From Bacillota bacterium (GTDB lineage Bacteria > Bacillota > Clostridia > Acetivibrionales > DSM-1351): a DNA stretch of 31,921 nucleotides. The translations under genes and the position numbers were made by a program. This document shows positions 16,225 to 23,967 of this stretch, piece by piece (position 1 is the stretch's first letter; every line of letters begins with the position of its first letter). Under the pieces are notes generated by a model that made no database searches, was not told the origin of the DNA, and saw only the letters and a program-made list of their open reading frames with translations. Location: positions 1-31,921 of the forward strand of contig JAEWZA010000275.1 in NCBI GenBank assembly GCA_023395575.1, given 5' to 3'.

Positions 16225-16964
16225 TGTAAAAGACCTCCTGGATTTGTTTCAGCCTTTTTCTTTCTATTTTCTTCTATTAGTTCATTAAGCTTGGCAATTG
16301 CATCTGACAAGCCGCCGACAGCATCAATTAAGCCTGTTTGAACTGCTTCCTCACCAAACAAAACTACACCAACATCATTAGCTAATTCCCCTGTTTTGAG
16401 CATAAGTTCTTTAAACTTCTCTTTTGTAATGTTTGAATGACTGCATACAAACTTGACAACTCTCTCCTGCATTTTATTAAAATACTCGTATGTTTGAGGC
16501 ACGCCTATAACCATGCCATTAAGCCTGATAGGATGTATTGTCATCGTTGCTGAACTAGCAATAAAACAGTAATCAGCTGAAACTGCCATAGGAACTCCAA
16601 TGCTGTGTCCACCACCTAATACTATAGAAACCGAAGGCTTTGATAAGCTTGCAATCATTTCAGATATTGCCAGCCCTGCCTCAACATCTCCTCCTACAGT
16701 ATTTAGAACCAATAATAAGCCTTCAATTTGCTTACTTTCTTCAATAGCAACCAATTGAGGAATAACATGTTCGTATTTTGTAGTCTTATTATGAGGTGGC
16801 AAAAGGATGTGTCCTTCAATTTGTCCTATTATAGATAGACAATGGATATTGCTTTCTTCCTGAGGTAAATTTGTTGTGCCTAATTCCTTTATTTGTTGAA
16901 CTTCATTATTTTGGTTTTCATTCTCTACAGGCTGTGTATCTGGTGTTTGTGTATTGTTATTCAA
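16221..16964 (-). CDS. tepA: ClpP-like protease TepA (translocation-enhancing peptidase)
   Basis: A 247-residue ClpP/crotonase-fold serine peptidase of the TepA/YmfB type. After a polar N-terminal tail rich in Asn and Gln (1-40) come the strands LLLVLNTVGGDVEAGLAISEMI, the nucleophile region GGGHSIGVPMAVSA (Ser121) and SSATMTIHPIRLNG (His144). It lacks the ATPase-docking features of true ClpP. In Bacillus TepA is reported to help protein export and to degrade SASP during spore outgrowth. The start is TTG 16964 after AGAGGT. It is followed by ylzJ with a four-base overlap and lies downstream of dpaAB, matching Bacillus order. Confidence 0.88.
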   Translation of the reverse strand: MNNNTQTPDTQPVENENQNNEVQQIKELGTTNLPQEESNIHCLSIIGQIEGHILLPPHNKTTKYEHVIPQLVAIEESKQIEGLLLVLNTVGGDVEAGLAISEMIASLSKPSVSIVLGGGHSIGVPMAVSADYCFIASSATMTIHPIRLNGMVIGVPQTYEYFNKMQERVVKFVCSHSNITKEKFKELMLKTGELANDVGVVLFGEEAVQTGLIDAVGGLSDAIAKLNELIEENRKKKAETNPGGLLQ

Positions 16965-17290
16965 TTTATTTGTACCTCTTTTTTAAAAATTTGTTTAATA
17001 TAATATTTAAAAAATGTATTAAAATTCAGCTTGCTATATTATACTACTAAGCTCACATTGCTATACAATTTGAGCTATATACGACATTAAATGAAGCCTT
17101 AAAATGTGATTAATAAAAAGAATTACTTTATAATGGCTCTATAAAAAATTTTAAAAAGTAATAGCATTACATTATATTAGTATATATTTTTTAACAAAAT
17201 AAATACACAAACACTCTTTAAATATTCAATTTTAGTAATAACATCATTACAACATAACGTAATTAAATCCGGAATAAATTATTTTTTAAT
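16965..17290 (-). promoter_or_regulatory. AT-rich region upstream of tepA
   Basis: No coding sequence was found. On the minus strand TATAAT (17038-17043) has a TTGTAT 19 bases upstream, a possible but loosely spaced promoter for tepA-ylzJ. Nothing else stands out in this very AT-rich stretch. Confidence 0.3.
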
Positions 17291-17346
17291 AAAAAAACAG
17301 CCTATATCACTAAATACATATATTACATATGTATTAGATATAAGCT
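17291..17346 (-). terminator. Terminator after dpaB
   Basis: A long AT-rich stem pairs AGCYTATATC with GATATAAGCT and an inner ATACATAT/ATATGTAT. On the minus strand it is followed by TGTTTTTTTATT. It separates dpaAB from tepA. Confidence 0.7.
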
Positions 17347-17372
17347 TTTTATTTAAACTAAATTATAAATAT

Positions 17373-17963
17373 TTAAATATTCTTACCAATCAGTACTGGC
17401 TGCATTTGAATACTTTGTAATGCACTCTGAACTGCAAACAATATCTGTTCAAAATCTGCAACTAATGAAGTACATTTTTTTATTGGATCATCCTGACCAA
17501 ACGGAACCATATATATATTTTTCATATTAAGTAAAGTTCCAATATTTTTAGCATTTGCACTTAACCCGTCATTTGTTGAAACTGCTACAACAACAGGACG
17601 CATATTTCTAAGGTGTGCTTTACACGCCATTGTAACTGGTCCATCAGTTACAGCATTTGCTATTTTCGCTATAGTATTACCTGTACATGGTGCAATCACT
17701 AATATATCTAGTAAACCCTTAGGACCTATTGGTTCAGCCTCAACAATTGTACTAATAGGTTTCTTGCCTGTTATTAGTGTTAATTTCTTTTTCAAATCAT
17801 CTGCTGTTCCAAATCTTGTATCAAATTTATCTACAGATTCAGAAATAATAGGTAATACATCCGCACCCTCTTTTACTAAAATTTCAATCTGTGGAATTAT
17901 TTTAGTAAAGGTACAAAATGAACCTGTAATTGCAAATCCAACTCTTACTCCCTCAAGTAGCAT
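17373..17963 (-). CDS. dpaB: Dipicolinate synthase subunit B
   Basis: A 196-residue flavoprotein-like subunit (UbiX/Pad-type flavodoxin fold) of dipicolinate synthase. It begins GVRVGFAITGSFCTF and has DILVIAPCTGNTIAKIANAVTDGPVTMACKAHLRN, typical of the FMN-binding fold. With DpaA it makes dipicolinic acid from dihydrodipicolinate in the mother cell; the product is loaded into the spore core with calcium. The start ATG is two bases after the dpaA stop, with GGGGG as SD inside dpaA, so translation is coupled. Unlike Bacillus, no asd/dapG/dapA genes follow. Confidence 0.92.
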   Translation of the reverse strand: MLLEGVRVGFAITGSFCTFTKIIPQIEILVKEGADVLPIISESVDKFDTRFGTADDLKKKLTLITGKKPISTIVEAEPIGPKGLLDILVIAPCTGNTIAKIANAVTDGPVTMACKAHLRNMRPVVVAVSTNDGLSANAKNIGTLLNMKNIYMVPFGQDDPIKKCTSLVADFEQILFAVQSALQSIQMQPVLIGKNI

Positions 17964-17965
17964 TG

Positions 17966-18838
17966 TTATACCCCCAACTCTTCGATAATATTGTAAGCGG
18001 TGTCCTTAATAAATTCTGCAGCTGTTACAGGAGCAACTTTACCTGGAAGCGAGAGCGCCCATATTGCTTTTAAGCCAAGTTCCTTAGCTTTTTCAAAATC
18101 TACCCCACCCGGTTTAGAAGCTAAATCTATAATTAAACAATTAGAATTTAAAGCTTTTAATATTTCATTATTTAATATAATAGATGGTATGGTATTGAAC
18201 AGAACATTTATTGATTTTACAGTATTAGATAGCTCACTCAATAAAACTGGCTTATAGCCATAGTTCTTTATCCAGGCTAAATCTGAGTATTTTCTTGCTT
18301 CTACAAAGACATTTGCACCCATTCCTGTCAGCACTTTAGCTAAAGTTTTGCCTATTCTACCAAAGCCAAGAATTAGTGCATTACTATTATGTAAAGTAGT
18401 GGGCATTTCCTCTAATGCTATTTGAATTGCTCCCTCTGCTGTTGGAATTGCATTTAACACTGCCATTTCTTCTCTTTCTAATAAATCAACTGTATAAACA
18501 TTGTAAACCTGTGCCATATGGCTGATTTTATCACTTATTCTACCAGCAATAAACAATTGGTTTTTATTTATACATTTGAATATTTCGTTAATATATATTT
18601 TATCTTTATGAAATGGTGCATTTAATAACTCATTATCATTTGAACATGGTATAGGTCCAATTACAACATCAGTCTCGTTAATTGCATCCGCAATAGTATT
18701 ACTTTGCTTTAATTTTATTTCGAAGCCTGCATTACTAAAGCCATATATATTAACAGATTTGCCTTCAGCAGCAATCAACTCAGCCAATTTTACACTTCTT
18801 AAGTCTCCGCCTATAATGCTAAATTTTTTGTCTCCCAC
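17966..18838 (-). CDS. dpaA: Dipicolinate synthase subunit A
   Basis: A 290-residue Rossmann-type oxidoreductase subunit. The N-terminal catalytic domain starts FSIIGGDLRSVKLAELIAAEG. The second NAD(P)-binding fold, from about residue 150, has NALILGFGRIGKTLAKVLTGMGANV. Late motifs include INVLFNTIPSIILN and LIIDLASKPGGVDFEKA, as in DpaA. It forms dipicolinate synthase with DpaB. The start is GTG 18838, seven bases after GGAGG. The upstream gap of about 400 bases holds a repeated RNA-like element on the other strand and the terminator of the M16 gene, so dpaAB has its own promoter. A sporulation sigma promoter is expected, but I could not identify one with confidence. Confidence 0.93.
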   Translation of the reverse strand: MGDKKFSIIGGDLRSVKLAELIAAEGKSVNIYGFSNAGFEIKLKQSNTIADAINETDVVIGPIPCSNDNELLNAPFHKDKIYINEIFKCINKNQLFIAGRISDKISHMAQVYNVYTVDLLEREEMAVLNAIPTAEGAIQIALEEMPTTLHNSNALILGFGRIGKTLAKVLTGMGANVFVEARKYSDLAWIKNYGYKPVLLSELSNTVKSINVLFNTIPSIILNNEILKALNSNCLIIDLASKPGGVDFEKAKELGLKAIWALSLPGKVAPVTAAEFIKDTAYNIIEELGV

Positions 18839-19199
18839 TTAAAGTCCTCCTCATCTTATAATAATTGCCGAACGAAGTCCTCAAACGTTTTTCAATACTA
18901 AGTTTCCACGCCCTTTTTAGTATAACTTTTACACCAAAAAACTTCTTTGATTGTAGAAAAATTTCATTGTATCATCGGTGTGTAAGCGAGGCTGGAGATA
19001 TCCTCACCACCTGAAAATCAAAGCAGTAACAGTCACTTATAAAAGTGTGCCTCGATATAATTGAATAATATACCAATTATGACGACTAGTATATCTTATG
19101 TACTAAGTAAATACCAAGTGCCTGTACAAGTTTTATAACAACTAGAATTAAAATGAAATTTTTCGATCACTTATAGAATTGGGAGATATTTTCTTGCAC
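18839..19199. other. dpaA-M16 intergenic region
   Basis: About 360 bases without a gene. It contains the RNA-like copy B (18976-19054). The rest is AT-rich with no clear promoter; the last 100 bases upstream of dpaA hold only its SD. Confidence 0.5.
18976..19054 (+). ncRNA. Putative three-way-junction RNA, copy B
   Basis: Plus-strand homologue of 12083-12177. CGGUG precedes P1 (CGAGGC, 18987-18992, with GCCUCG, 19049-19054). P2 is CUG/CAG and P3 is CACUU/AGUG around AUAAA. The shared unpaired sequence is GGAGAUAUCCUCACC then CUGAAAAUCAAA. At the outer end of P1 a U-A pair in copy A is C-G here, and P2/P3 sequences change while still pairing, as expected of a real RNA structure. It lies in the dpaA-M16 gap with no plus-strand gene downstream, so it is either an independent RNA or a repeated element. 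The orientation was chosen from the homology. Confidence 0.5.
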
Positions 19200-19202
19200 T
19201 TT

Positions 19203-19234
19203 AAAAAACACACCTAATATTATCAGGTGTGTTT
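19203..19234 (-). terminator. Terminator after the M16 peptidase gene
   Basis: A ten-base-pair perfect stem (AAACACACCT, 19206-19215, with AGGTGTGTTT, 19225-19234) is followed on the minus strand by a run of six T. It starts 13 bases after the stop codon. Confidence 0.88.
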
Positions 19235-19247
19235 AAGAAGTCTCACT

Positions 19248-20489
19248 TTATAAAACTATTTCGCTTTTTAGATTGCCTACTGCTGATAAGCTTATCTTTT
19301 CATACTTAAATATGCTTTCAATTATTTCATATACATCATCAATCTTTATGCTATCCATCTTTGAAATTACTTCCTCAGGAGTTTCAATTTTTTTAAGCAT
19401 TAACTCAGACTTACCAATACTGTTCATTCTACTTCCAATGCTCTCAAGTCCTAATAGATAACTGCCCTTTAATTGATCTATTGACTTACTTAGCTCATCT
19501 TGTGTTATACCGTTTTTGACCAATAGTTTAATTTCTTTTTTTGTTAGGTCTAATACTTTTTGTAAATATTCTGGATTCATACCAGCGTAAATCATAAATA
19601 GCCCTGCTCCCATATATGTTGACGGATATGAATATATTGAGTAAACTAATCCTTTTTTCTCTCTTATATTTTGAAATAGCCTAGAACTCATTCCACCACC
19701 AAATATATTATTTAGGGCAAGTAATGGATATATTCTGTCATCTCCATGCTGTATCCCGTCAAAGCCCATACATAAATGTACCTGTTCTGTTTCTTTACGA
19801 CGAATATCTACATCAACTAAATAATCTACAGGAGAGTAATTTAAATTAAACTGGCCATCGAATTTCCAGTCCCCAAAATACTTTGTGACATAATCTAATA
19901 ATTCACTCTCATCAAAATTACCTGCAACGGAAATAACAGTATTATATGGGGTGTAATACTCATTCATATACTGCTTAATCATTTTTTTATTAAACTTATT
20001 TATACAATTTTGAGTCCCAAGTATAGGATAGCCTAATGAGTTTCCACGCCAAACCATTTCAGAAAATATATCATGTACCAACTCCTCAGGAGTATCTTCA
20101 TACATGCCAATTTCTTCAATTACAACTTTTTTCTCAGTGTTTATATCCGAATTCTCAAATTTTGAGTTAAAATACATATCAGACAATACATCCAAAGCAA
20201 TATCAAGATGAGTATCAAGTGTCTTAGTATAGTAGCAAGTACACTCTTTTCCCGTAAAAGCATTTATTTGGCCGCCTATAGCGTCAATAGTGGCTGCTAT
20301 TTCTCGTGCTGAACGATTTGTTGTTCCTTTGAAAAGCATATGTTCAATAAAATGCGAAATTCCATTGTTATTTAAATCTTCACTTCTAGAACCAGTACCA
20401 ACCCATATTCCAACAGATACAGATCTTACATATGGAATGTTCTCATATACAAGTCGTACTCCATTATCTAATACTTTCTTTTTGAACAT
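19248..20489 (-). CDS. M16-family zinc peptidase (MlpA/YmxG-like, processing-peptidase type)
   Basis: A 413-residue single-unit M16B peptidase. The inverted zinc motif HxxEH is at His46-Glu49-His50 (SHFIEHMLFKGT), with the distal Glu helix around residues 120-130 (EKKVVIEEIGMYEDTPEE). The second half is the inactive M16 homology domain, with the arginine-rich FGGGMSSRLFQNIREKKGLVYSIYS. The Bacillus homologue MlpA (YmxG) also sits just downstream of pnp and has been linked to protease gene expression; the true substrates are unknown. The start ATG has GGAGG five bases upstream. It has its own terminator and lies 170 bases after pnp. Confidence 0.9.
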   Translation of the reverse strand: MFKKKVLDNGVRLVYENIPYVRSVSVGIWVGTGSRSEDLNNNGISHFIEHMLFKGTTNRSAREIAATIDAIGGQINAFTGKECTCYYTKTLDTHLDIALDVLSDMYFNSKFENSDINTEKKVVIEEIGMYEDTPEELVHDIFSEMVWRGNSLGYPILGTQNCINKFNKKMIKQYMNEYYTPYNTVISVAGNFDESELLDYVTKYFGDWKFDGQFNLNYSPVDYLVDVDIRRKETEQVHLCMGFDGIQHGDDRIYPLLALNNIFGGGMSSRLFQNIREKKGLVYSIYSYPSTYMGAGLFMIYAGMNPEYLQKVLDLTKKEIKLLVKNGITQDELSKSIDQLKGSYLLGLESIGSRMNSIGKSELMLKKIETPEEVISKMDSIKIDDVYEIIESIFKYEKISLSAVGNLKSEIVL

Positions 20490-20595
20490 TTAATCCTCCG
20501 TAGTTAAATTAATTCTACTACATTTTCTATTTATCAAGCATTAACCTATCAATTTATTAACACTGTTCCTTGTTAAGGAGGTGTGTTTAAATAAT

Positions 20596-20624
20596 AATTG
20601 GGGCGTAAACAACCGTCTACGCCC
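20596..20624 (-). terminator. Probable terminator after pnp
   Basis: A seven-base-pair GC-rich stem (GGGCGTA/TACGCCC, 20601-20607 and 20618-20624) lies 36 bases past the pnp stop. The following minus-strand sequence is AT-rich but not a clean T-run, so termination may be partial. Confidence 0.55.
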
Positions 20625-20660
20625 ACATAATAAAAGATAGTATAAAAATCTTCTTGATGT

Positions 20661-22757
20661 CTAGCTGTTTTCTGATAAAGCGTCTTTGTGGGAAAGATTA
20701 ATTCGTCCTTGCTTGTCAATTTCCATTACCTTTACAAGCAGTTCATCACCTATACTTACAACATCCTCAACTTTATCAACTCTCTTGGAATCAAGCTTTG
20801 AAATATGAACAAGCCCATCTTTTCCAGGTAGTATTTCAACAAAAGCACCGAATGTAGTAATTCTTACAACCTTGCCCATAAATATCTCACCAGGTTCTAT
20901 ATCCTTTGCAATACCCTGTATTATTCTCAATGCTTTTTGTGCTGCATCTGCATCAGATGTTAAAATATATACTCTACCATCCTCTTCAATATCAATCTTA
21001 ACACCAGTTTCTGCAATGATTTTGTTAATCATTTTTCCACCAGGTCCAATAACATCTCTAATTTTTTCAGGATTAATATAAGTTGTAATGATTTTTGGAG
21101 CATATTCAGACAGTTCTTCTTTAGGAGCTGGAATAGCCTTCAAAATAACATCATTAATTATCTGCAAACGTCCTTTTCTTGTAAGCTCAAAAGCTTGGCG
21201 AATTATTTCGTAGCTTAATCCGTCAACCTTTATATCCATCTGAATAGAAGTAATTCCTTCAGTTGTTCCTGCAACCTTGAAATCCATATCTCCAAAGAAA
21301 TCCTCTATACCTTGGATATCCATAAAAGTAACAAAATTATCTGGATTCTCTTCGTCAGTAACTAACCCAGCAGAAATACCTGCAACTGGTGCCTTAATTG
21401 GAACACCTGCGTCCATTAAAGCCAATGTACTTCCACAAACACTTCCTTGTGAAGTAGAACCATTTGACATTAATACCTCTGAAACAAGTCTGAAAGCATA
21501 AGGGAAGTCTTTTTCAGAAGGAAGTACTGGTAGCAAGGATCTTTCTGCTAAAGCACCATGTCCTATTTCTCTACGTCCAGGTCCTCTTGATGTTTTTGCT
21601 TCTCCAACGCTATAGCCTGGGAAATTATAATGGTGCATGTATCTCTTTGTTTCTTCTGTATCTATACCATCCATCTTCTGAACATCGCCCATTGCTCCAA
21701 GAGTACAAGTTGTTAATACCTGTGTTTGACCTCTCTGGAACAAACCTGAACCATGAGTTCTAGGCAGTATTCCAACTTCAGCACTAAGTGGTCTGATTTG
21801 ATCTAAAGGTCTTCCGTCAACACGCTTGCCTTCTTTTAAGATGTATTCACGAACTACCTTCTTTTGAAGCTTGTACATACATTCATTTATTTTACCCTGC
21901 ATATCAGGGAACTGTTCAGCAAGAGCCTCTTGAATTTCTTGTGTTAAAGCACTCACTTTTATATCTCTATCCTGTTTATCAACTGCCAATACAGCTGTAC
22001 GCATTTTCTCATAGCCCAATTCCTTAACAGTTGCAAATAAATCTTCAGGTACTGCTGCTGATTCATATTGGAATTTTGGCTTACCTACTTCTTTTACTAT
22101 GCTTTCAATGAAATCGCAAATTTCTTTTATGACTTCATGACCTTTTTTGCAAGCATCTAGCATTACATCATCAGGAACCATTTCTGCTCCTGCTTCAATC
22201 ATAACGATTTTTTCCTTTGATGCTGCAAGTGTAACATACATCTTGCTCTTTTCACGCTGTTCTTCATTTGGATTAATAATTACTTCGTCATCTATTAATC
22301 CTAGAACAATACCAGCAGTTGGACCATTAAAAGGTATATCAGATATGCTTAATGCTATTGAAGCACCTATCATAGATGCCACTTCAGGCGAATTATCCTG
22401 TTCAACTGACATAACAGTACTAATTACAGTTACATCATTTCTCAAATCCTTAGGAAATAGTGGTCTGATTTGTCGGTCAATTACTCTTGAGGTAAGAATC
22501 GCCTTATCTGTAGGCTTTCCTTCTCTTTTAGTAAAACCGCCTGGAATCTTACCTACTGAATATAAACGCTCTTCATAATCAACGCTAAGGGGAAAGAAGT
22601 CAATACCATCTCTTGGTGATTGAGATGCTGTAGCTGTACACATTACCGCTGTGTCACCATATTTTACTAGTGCCGCTCCATTTGCTAATTGAGCTAACTT
22701 CCCTGTTTCAACAGTAAGGGTTCTACCAGCTAGTTCCATACTAAATGTTTTAAACAT
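20661..22757 (-). CDS. pnp: Polyribonucleotide nucleotidyltransferase (PNPase)
   Basis: A 698-residue PNPase, a trimeric 3'-5' phosphorolytic exoribonuclease. Two RNase PH domains (about 10-230 and 310-540) flank an all-helical linker. The second PH domain has the active-site region FMDIQGIEDFFGDMDFKVAGT. The KH domain (about 555-620) shows VIGPGGKMINKIIAETG, and the S1 domain (about 625-690) shows GEIFMGKVVRITTFGAFVEI and KDGLVHISKL. Length and domain order are normal. The start ATG follows GGAGGAG. It lies downstream of rpsO, as in most bacteria, separated by 274 bases containing a partial terminator and a structured leader. Confidence 0.97.
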   Translation of the reverse strand: MFKTFSMELAGRTLTVETGKLAQLANGAALVKYGDTAVMCTATASQSPRDGIDFFPLSVDYEERLYSVGKIPGGFTKREGKPTDKAILTSRVIDRQIRPLFPKDLRNDVTVISTVMSVEQDNSPEVASMIGASIALSISDIPFNGPTAGIVLGLIDDEVIINPNEEQREKSKMYVTLAASKEKIVMIEAGAEMVPDDVMLDACKKGHEVIKEICDFIESIVKEVGKPKFQYESAAVPEDLFATVKELGYEKMRTAVLAVDKQDRDIKVSALTQEIQEALAEQFPDMQGKINECMYKLQKKVVREYILKEGKRVDGRPLDQIRPLSAEVGILPRTHGSGLFQRGQTQVLTTCTLGAMGDVQKMDGIDTEETKRYMHHYNFPGYSVGEAKTSRGPGRREIGHGALAERSLLPVLPSEKDFPYAFRLVSEVLMSNGSTSQGSVCGSTLALMDAGVPIKAPVAGISAGLVTDEENPDNFVTFMDIQGIEDFFGDMDFKVAGTTEGITSIQMDIKVDGLSYEIIRQAFELTRKGRLQIINDVILKAIPAPKEELSEYAPKIITTYINPEKIRDVIGPGGKMINKIIAETGVKIDIEEDGRVYILTSDADAAQKALRIIQGIAKDIEPGEIFMGKVVRITTFGAFVEILPGKDGLVHISKLDSKRVDKVEDVVSIGDELLVKVMEIDKQGRINLSHKDALSENS

Positions 22758-22799
22758 GTTACTCCTCCAATGTTTTATAGTTTTATAAGCTAATTAAAA

Positions 22800-22873
22800 A
22801 CTATAGACATGTAGCATGTTGATTCTGCGTCAAATTCAAATTGGCGTACAATCTACCTTCTTCCGTCCATAGT
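22800..22873 (-). promoter_or_regulatory. Structured pnp leader hairpin
   Basis: On the minus strand ACTATGGAC (22865-22873) pairs with GTCTATAGT (22800-22808), closing a 74-base structure about 40 bases before pnp. A nested palindrome ACATGCTACATGT overlaps its 3' arm. Leader stem-loops mediate PNPase autocontrol in other bacteria; that role here is an inference. Confidence 0.45.
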
Positions 22874-22987
22874 CATATGCCGTTTTTTATATCTTGTTAG
22901 TATTATTACAAAAATTTGTTCATATTATAAATTATGAGTTCTTTTAAATATTTCCACAAATAAAAAATCTCAAAGTTTTGACATCAA

Positions 22988-23022
22988 ACATTAAAATAGG
23001 CAAGCCGTAAGCCTGCCTATTT
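22988..23022 (-). terminator. rpsO-pnp intergenic terminator
   Basis: AAATAGGC (22994-23001) and GCCTATTT (23015-23022) pair, with a further GC-rich inner stem. The minus-strand sequence then reads TTTTAATGTTTG, a modest T-run. It sits ten bases after rpsO and probably allows partial readthrough into pnp. Confidence 0.6.
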
Positions 23023-23031
23023 CAAAAAGCA

Positions 23032-23295
23032 TTATTTTCTTAGACCTAGCTTTTCATTGATTGCACGATATCTTTCAATATCATTTTTCATAAGATAGTT
23101 CTGTAAACCTCTTCTAGCACCAACCATCTTTAGAAGACCTCTTCTTGAATGGTGATCCTTCTTATGAGTTCTCAAGTGTTCATTGAGGTGATTGATTCTT
23201 TCTGTAAGAATAGCAATCTGAACCTCTGGTGAACCTGTATCACCTTCGTGCAGCTGATACTTTGTAATAATTTCTTGTTTTGTTTCCTTAACCAT
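23032..23295 (-). CDS. rpsO: 30S ribosomal protein S15
   Basis: An 87-residue S15, the primary 16S rRNA-binding protein that nucleates the platform of the small subunit. The conserved HEGDTGSPEVQIAILTERI, THKKDHHSRRGLLKMVGARR and YLMKNDIERY segments are all present. The start ATG 23295 has the SD GGAGG five bases upstream. A TTG four codons earlier lies inside the SD and was rejected. A structured leader, probably a binding site for S15 itself, lies just upstream. Confidence 0.97.
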   Translation of the reverse strand: MVKETKQEIITKYQLHEGDTGSPEVQIAILTERINHLNEHLRTHKKDHHSRRGLLKMVGARRGLQNYLMKNDIERYRAINEKLGLRK

Positions 23296-23323
23296 ATTTA
23301 CCTCCAAAATTAATATTTAATCG

Positions 23324-23370
23324 CCATAAACCAGGTAATTGGACGGAGAACCCAAAAACGGAGTTTATGG
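23324..23370 (-). promoter_or_regulatory. rpsO leader structure, probable S15 autoregulatory site
   Basis: On the minus strand CCATAAAC (23363-23370) pairs with GTTTATGG (23324-23331), enclosing a G/C-containing internal region (TCCG...GGG...TCCGTCC). It begins about 30 bases before the start codon. S15 represses its own mRNA through leader structures in several bacteria; the role here is inferred from position. Confidence 0.5.
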
Positions 23371-23396
23371 TTAAAGCACTAAGAAATTACATTAAA

Positions 23397-23426
23397 TATA
23401 TACAATTTAACATATTCTTAATGCAA
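23397..23426 (-). promoter_or_regulatory. Candidate sigma-A promoter of rpsO
   Basis: On the minus strand TTGCAT (23421-23426) and TATATA (23397-23402) have an 18-base spacer, placing the transcription start just before the leader hairpin. Confidence 0.5.
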
Positions 23427-23678
23427 TTTGTACTCATGTATATTAGCACATTTTTTGTTTATTGTAAATAAATAGTTTTATTAATCAACTCAACTTTCCC
23501 ACCCCAAAAATCTATCGGCATTCAAACATTATCAATGTTTTGTTGATAATTATAAACACCTTCAATTCTACTGGGAGGGTTGGATAATTAAATTAAAAGT
23601 GATACCAGTGGTGTAAATATTTGCACTTTTCTATACTTTTCCTTTAATTTGTATCTTTTTGCCTTTTTGTAAATTTAT

Positions 23679-23708
23679 TTGTAAAGATAAATTTTTATAT
23701 GGTATAAA
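23679..23708 (+). promoter_or_regulatory. Candidate promoter of the MoxR-DUF58-transglutaminase operon
   Basis: TTGTAA (23679-23684) and TATAAA (23703-23708) are spaced by 18 bases. An alternative start could lie at the first leader block, where GATAAA (23772-23777) takes the same place relative to the hairpin as the lexA -10 element. Confidence 0.35.
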
Positions 23709-23774
23709 TATGAATTGTTTATTATAATTAACATGTATTATTTTAGTAGTCATAAAACAATTAATACTCAAGAT

Positions 23775-23967
23775 AAATTTTTATGCCGTAAGTCGGCGTG
23801 GAGGTTATCAGCTCGAAACAATAGTTTGTATCAACATAGTGCATTTTCGAGCCGCAAAAACCACAAGTGGTTTTTGTAGTTTAGGTGGATGTAGCAGTGA
23901 AAATTACTGCGTACCTACACGAGTTCTTTACCAAATTTTTATGCCCAAAGTAGGCGTGGAGGTTATT
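23775..23967 (+). promoter_or_regulatory. Long structured leader with a duplicated hairpin-SD block
   Basis: The block AAATTTTTATGCC..AAGT.GGCGTGGAGGTTAT occurs at 23775-23810 and again at 23933-23968, 158 bases apart. Only the second has a start codon after the SD. Between them are three hairpins: GCTCGAAA/TTTCGAGC (23811-23852), CAAAAACCAC/GTGGTTTTTG (23855-23876), and TAGGT/ACCTA with an inner GCAGT/ACTGC (23882-23917). Either the leader was duplicated or a structured segment of about 120 bases was inserted. The block's hairpin and SD resemble those of lexA. Confidence 0.6.

Noticed and set aside
22147..22578. 143-codon plus-strand ORF inside pnp
   Set aside because: It lies opposite a strongly conserved pnp region, has no ribosome site, and its composition is that expected of an antisense frame.
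23811..23917. CRISPR-like or tandem-repeat array in the MoxR leader
   Set aside because: The three hairpins differ in sequence and there is no repeat-spacer periodicity; only the flanking block is repeated.
23839..23967. N-terminal extension of the MoxR ORF from an upstream ATG
   Set aside because: The extension translates the leader hairpins, has no SD, and is rich in Cys and His unlike MoxR proteins; ATG 23968 with GGAGG fits the family N-terminus.
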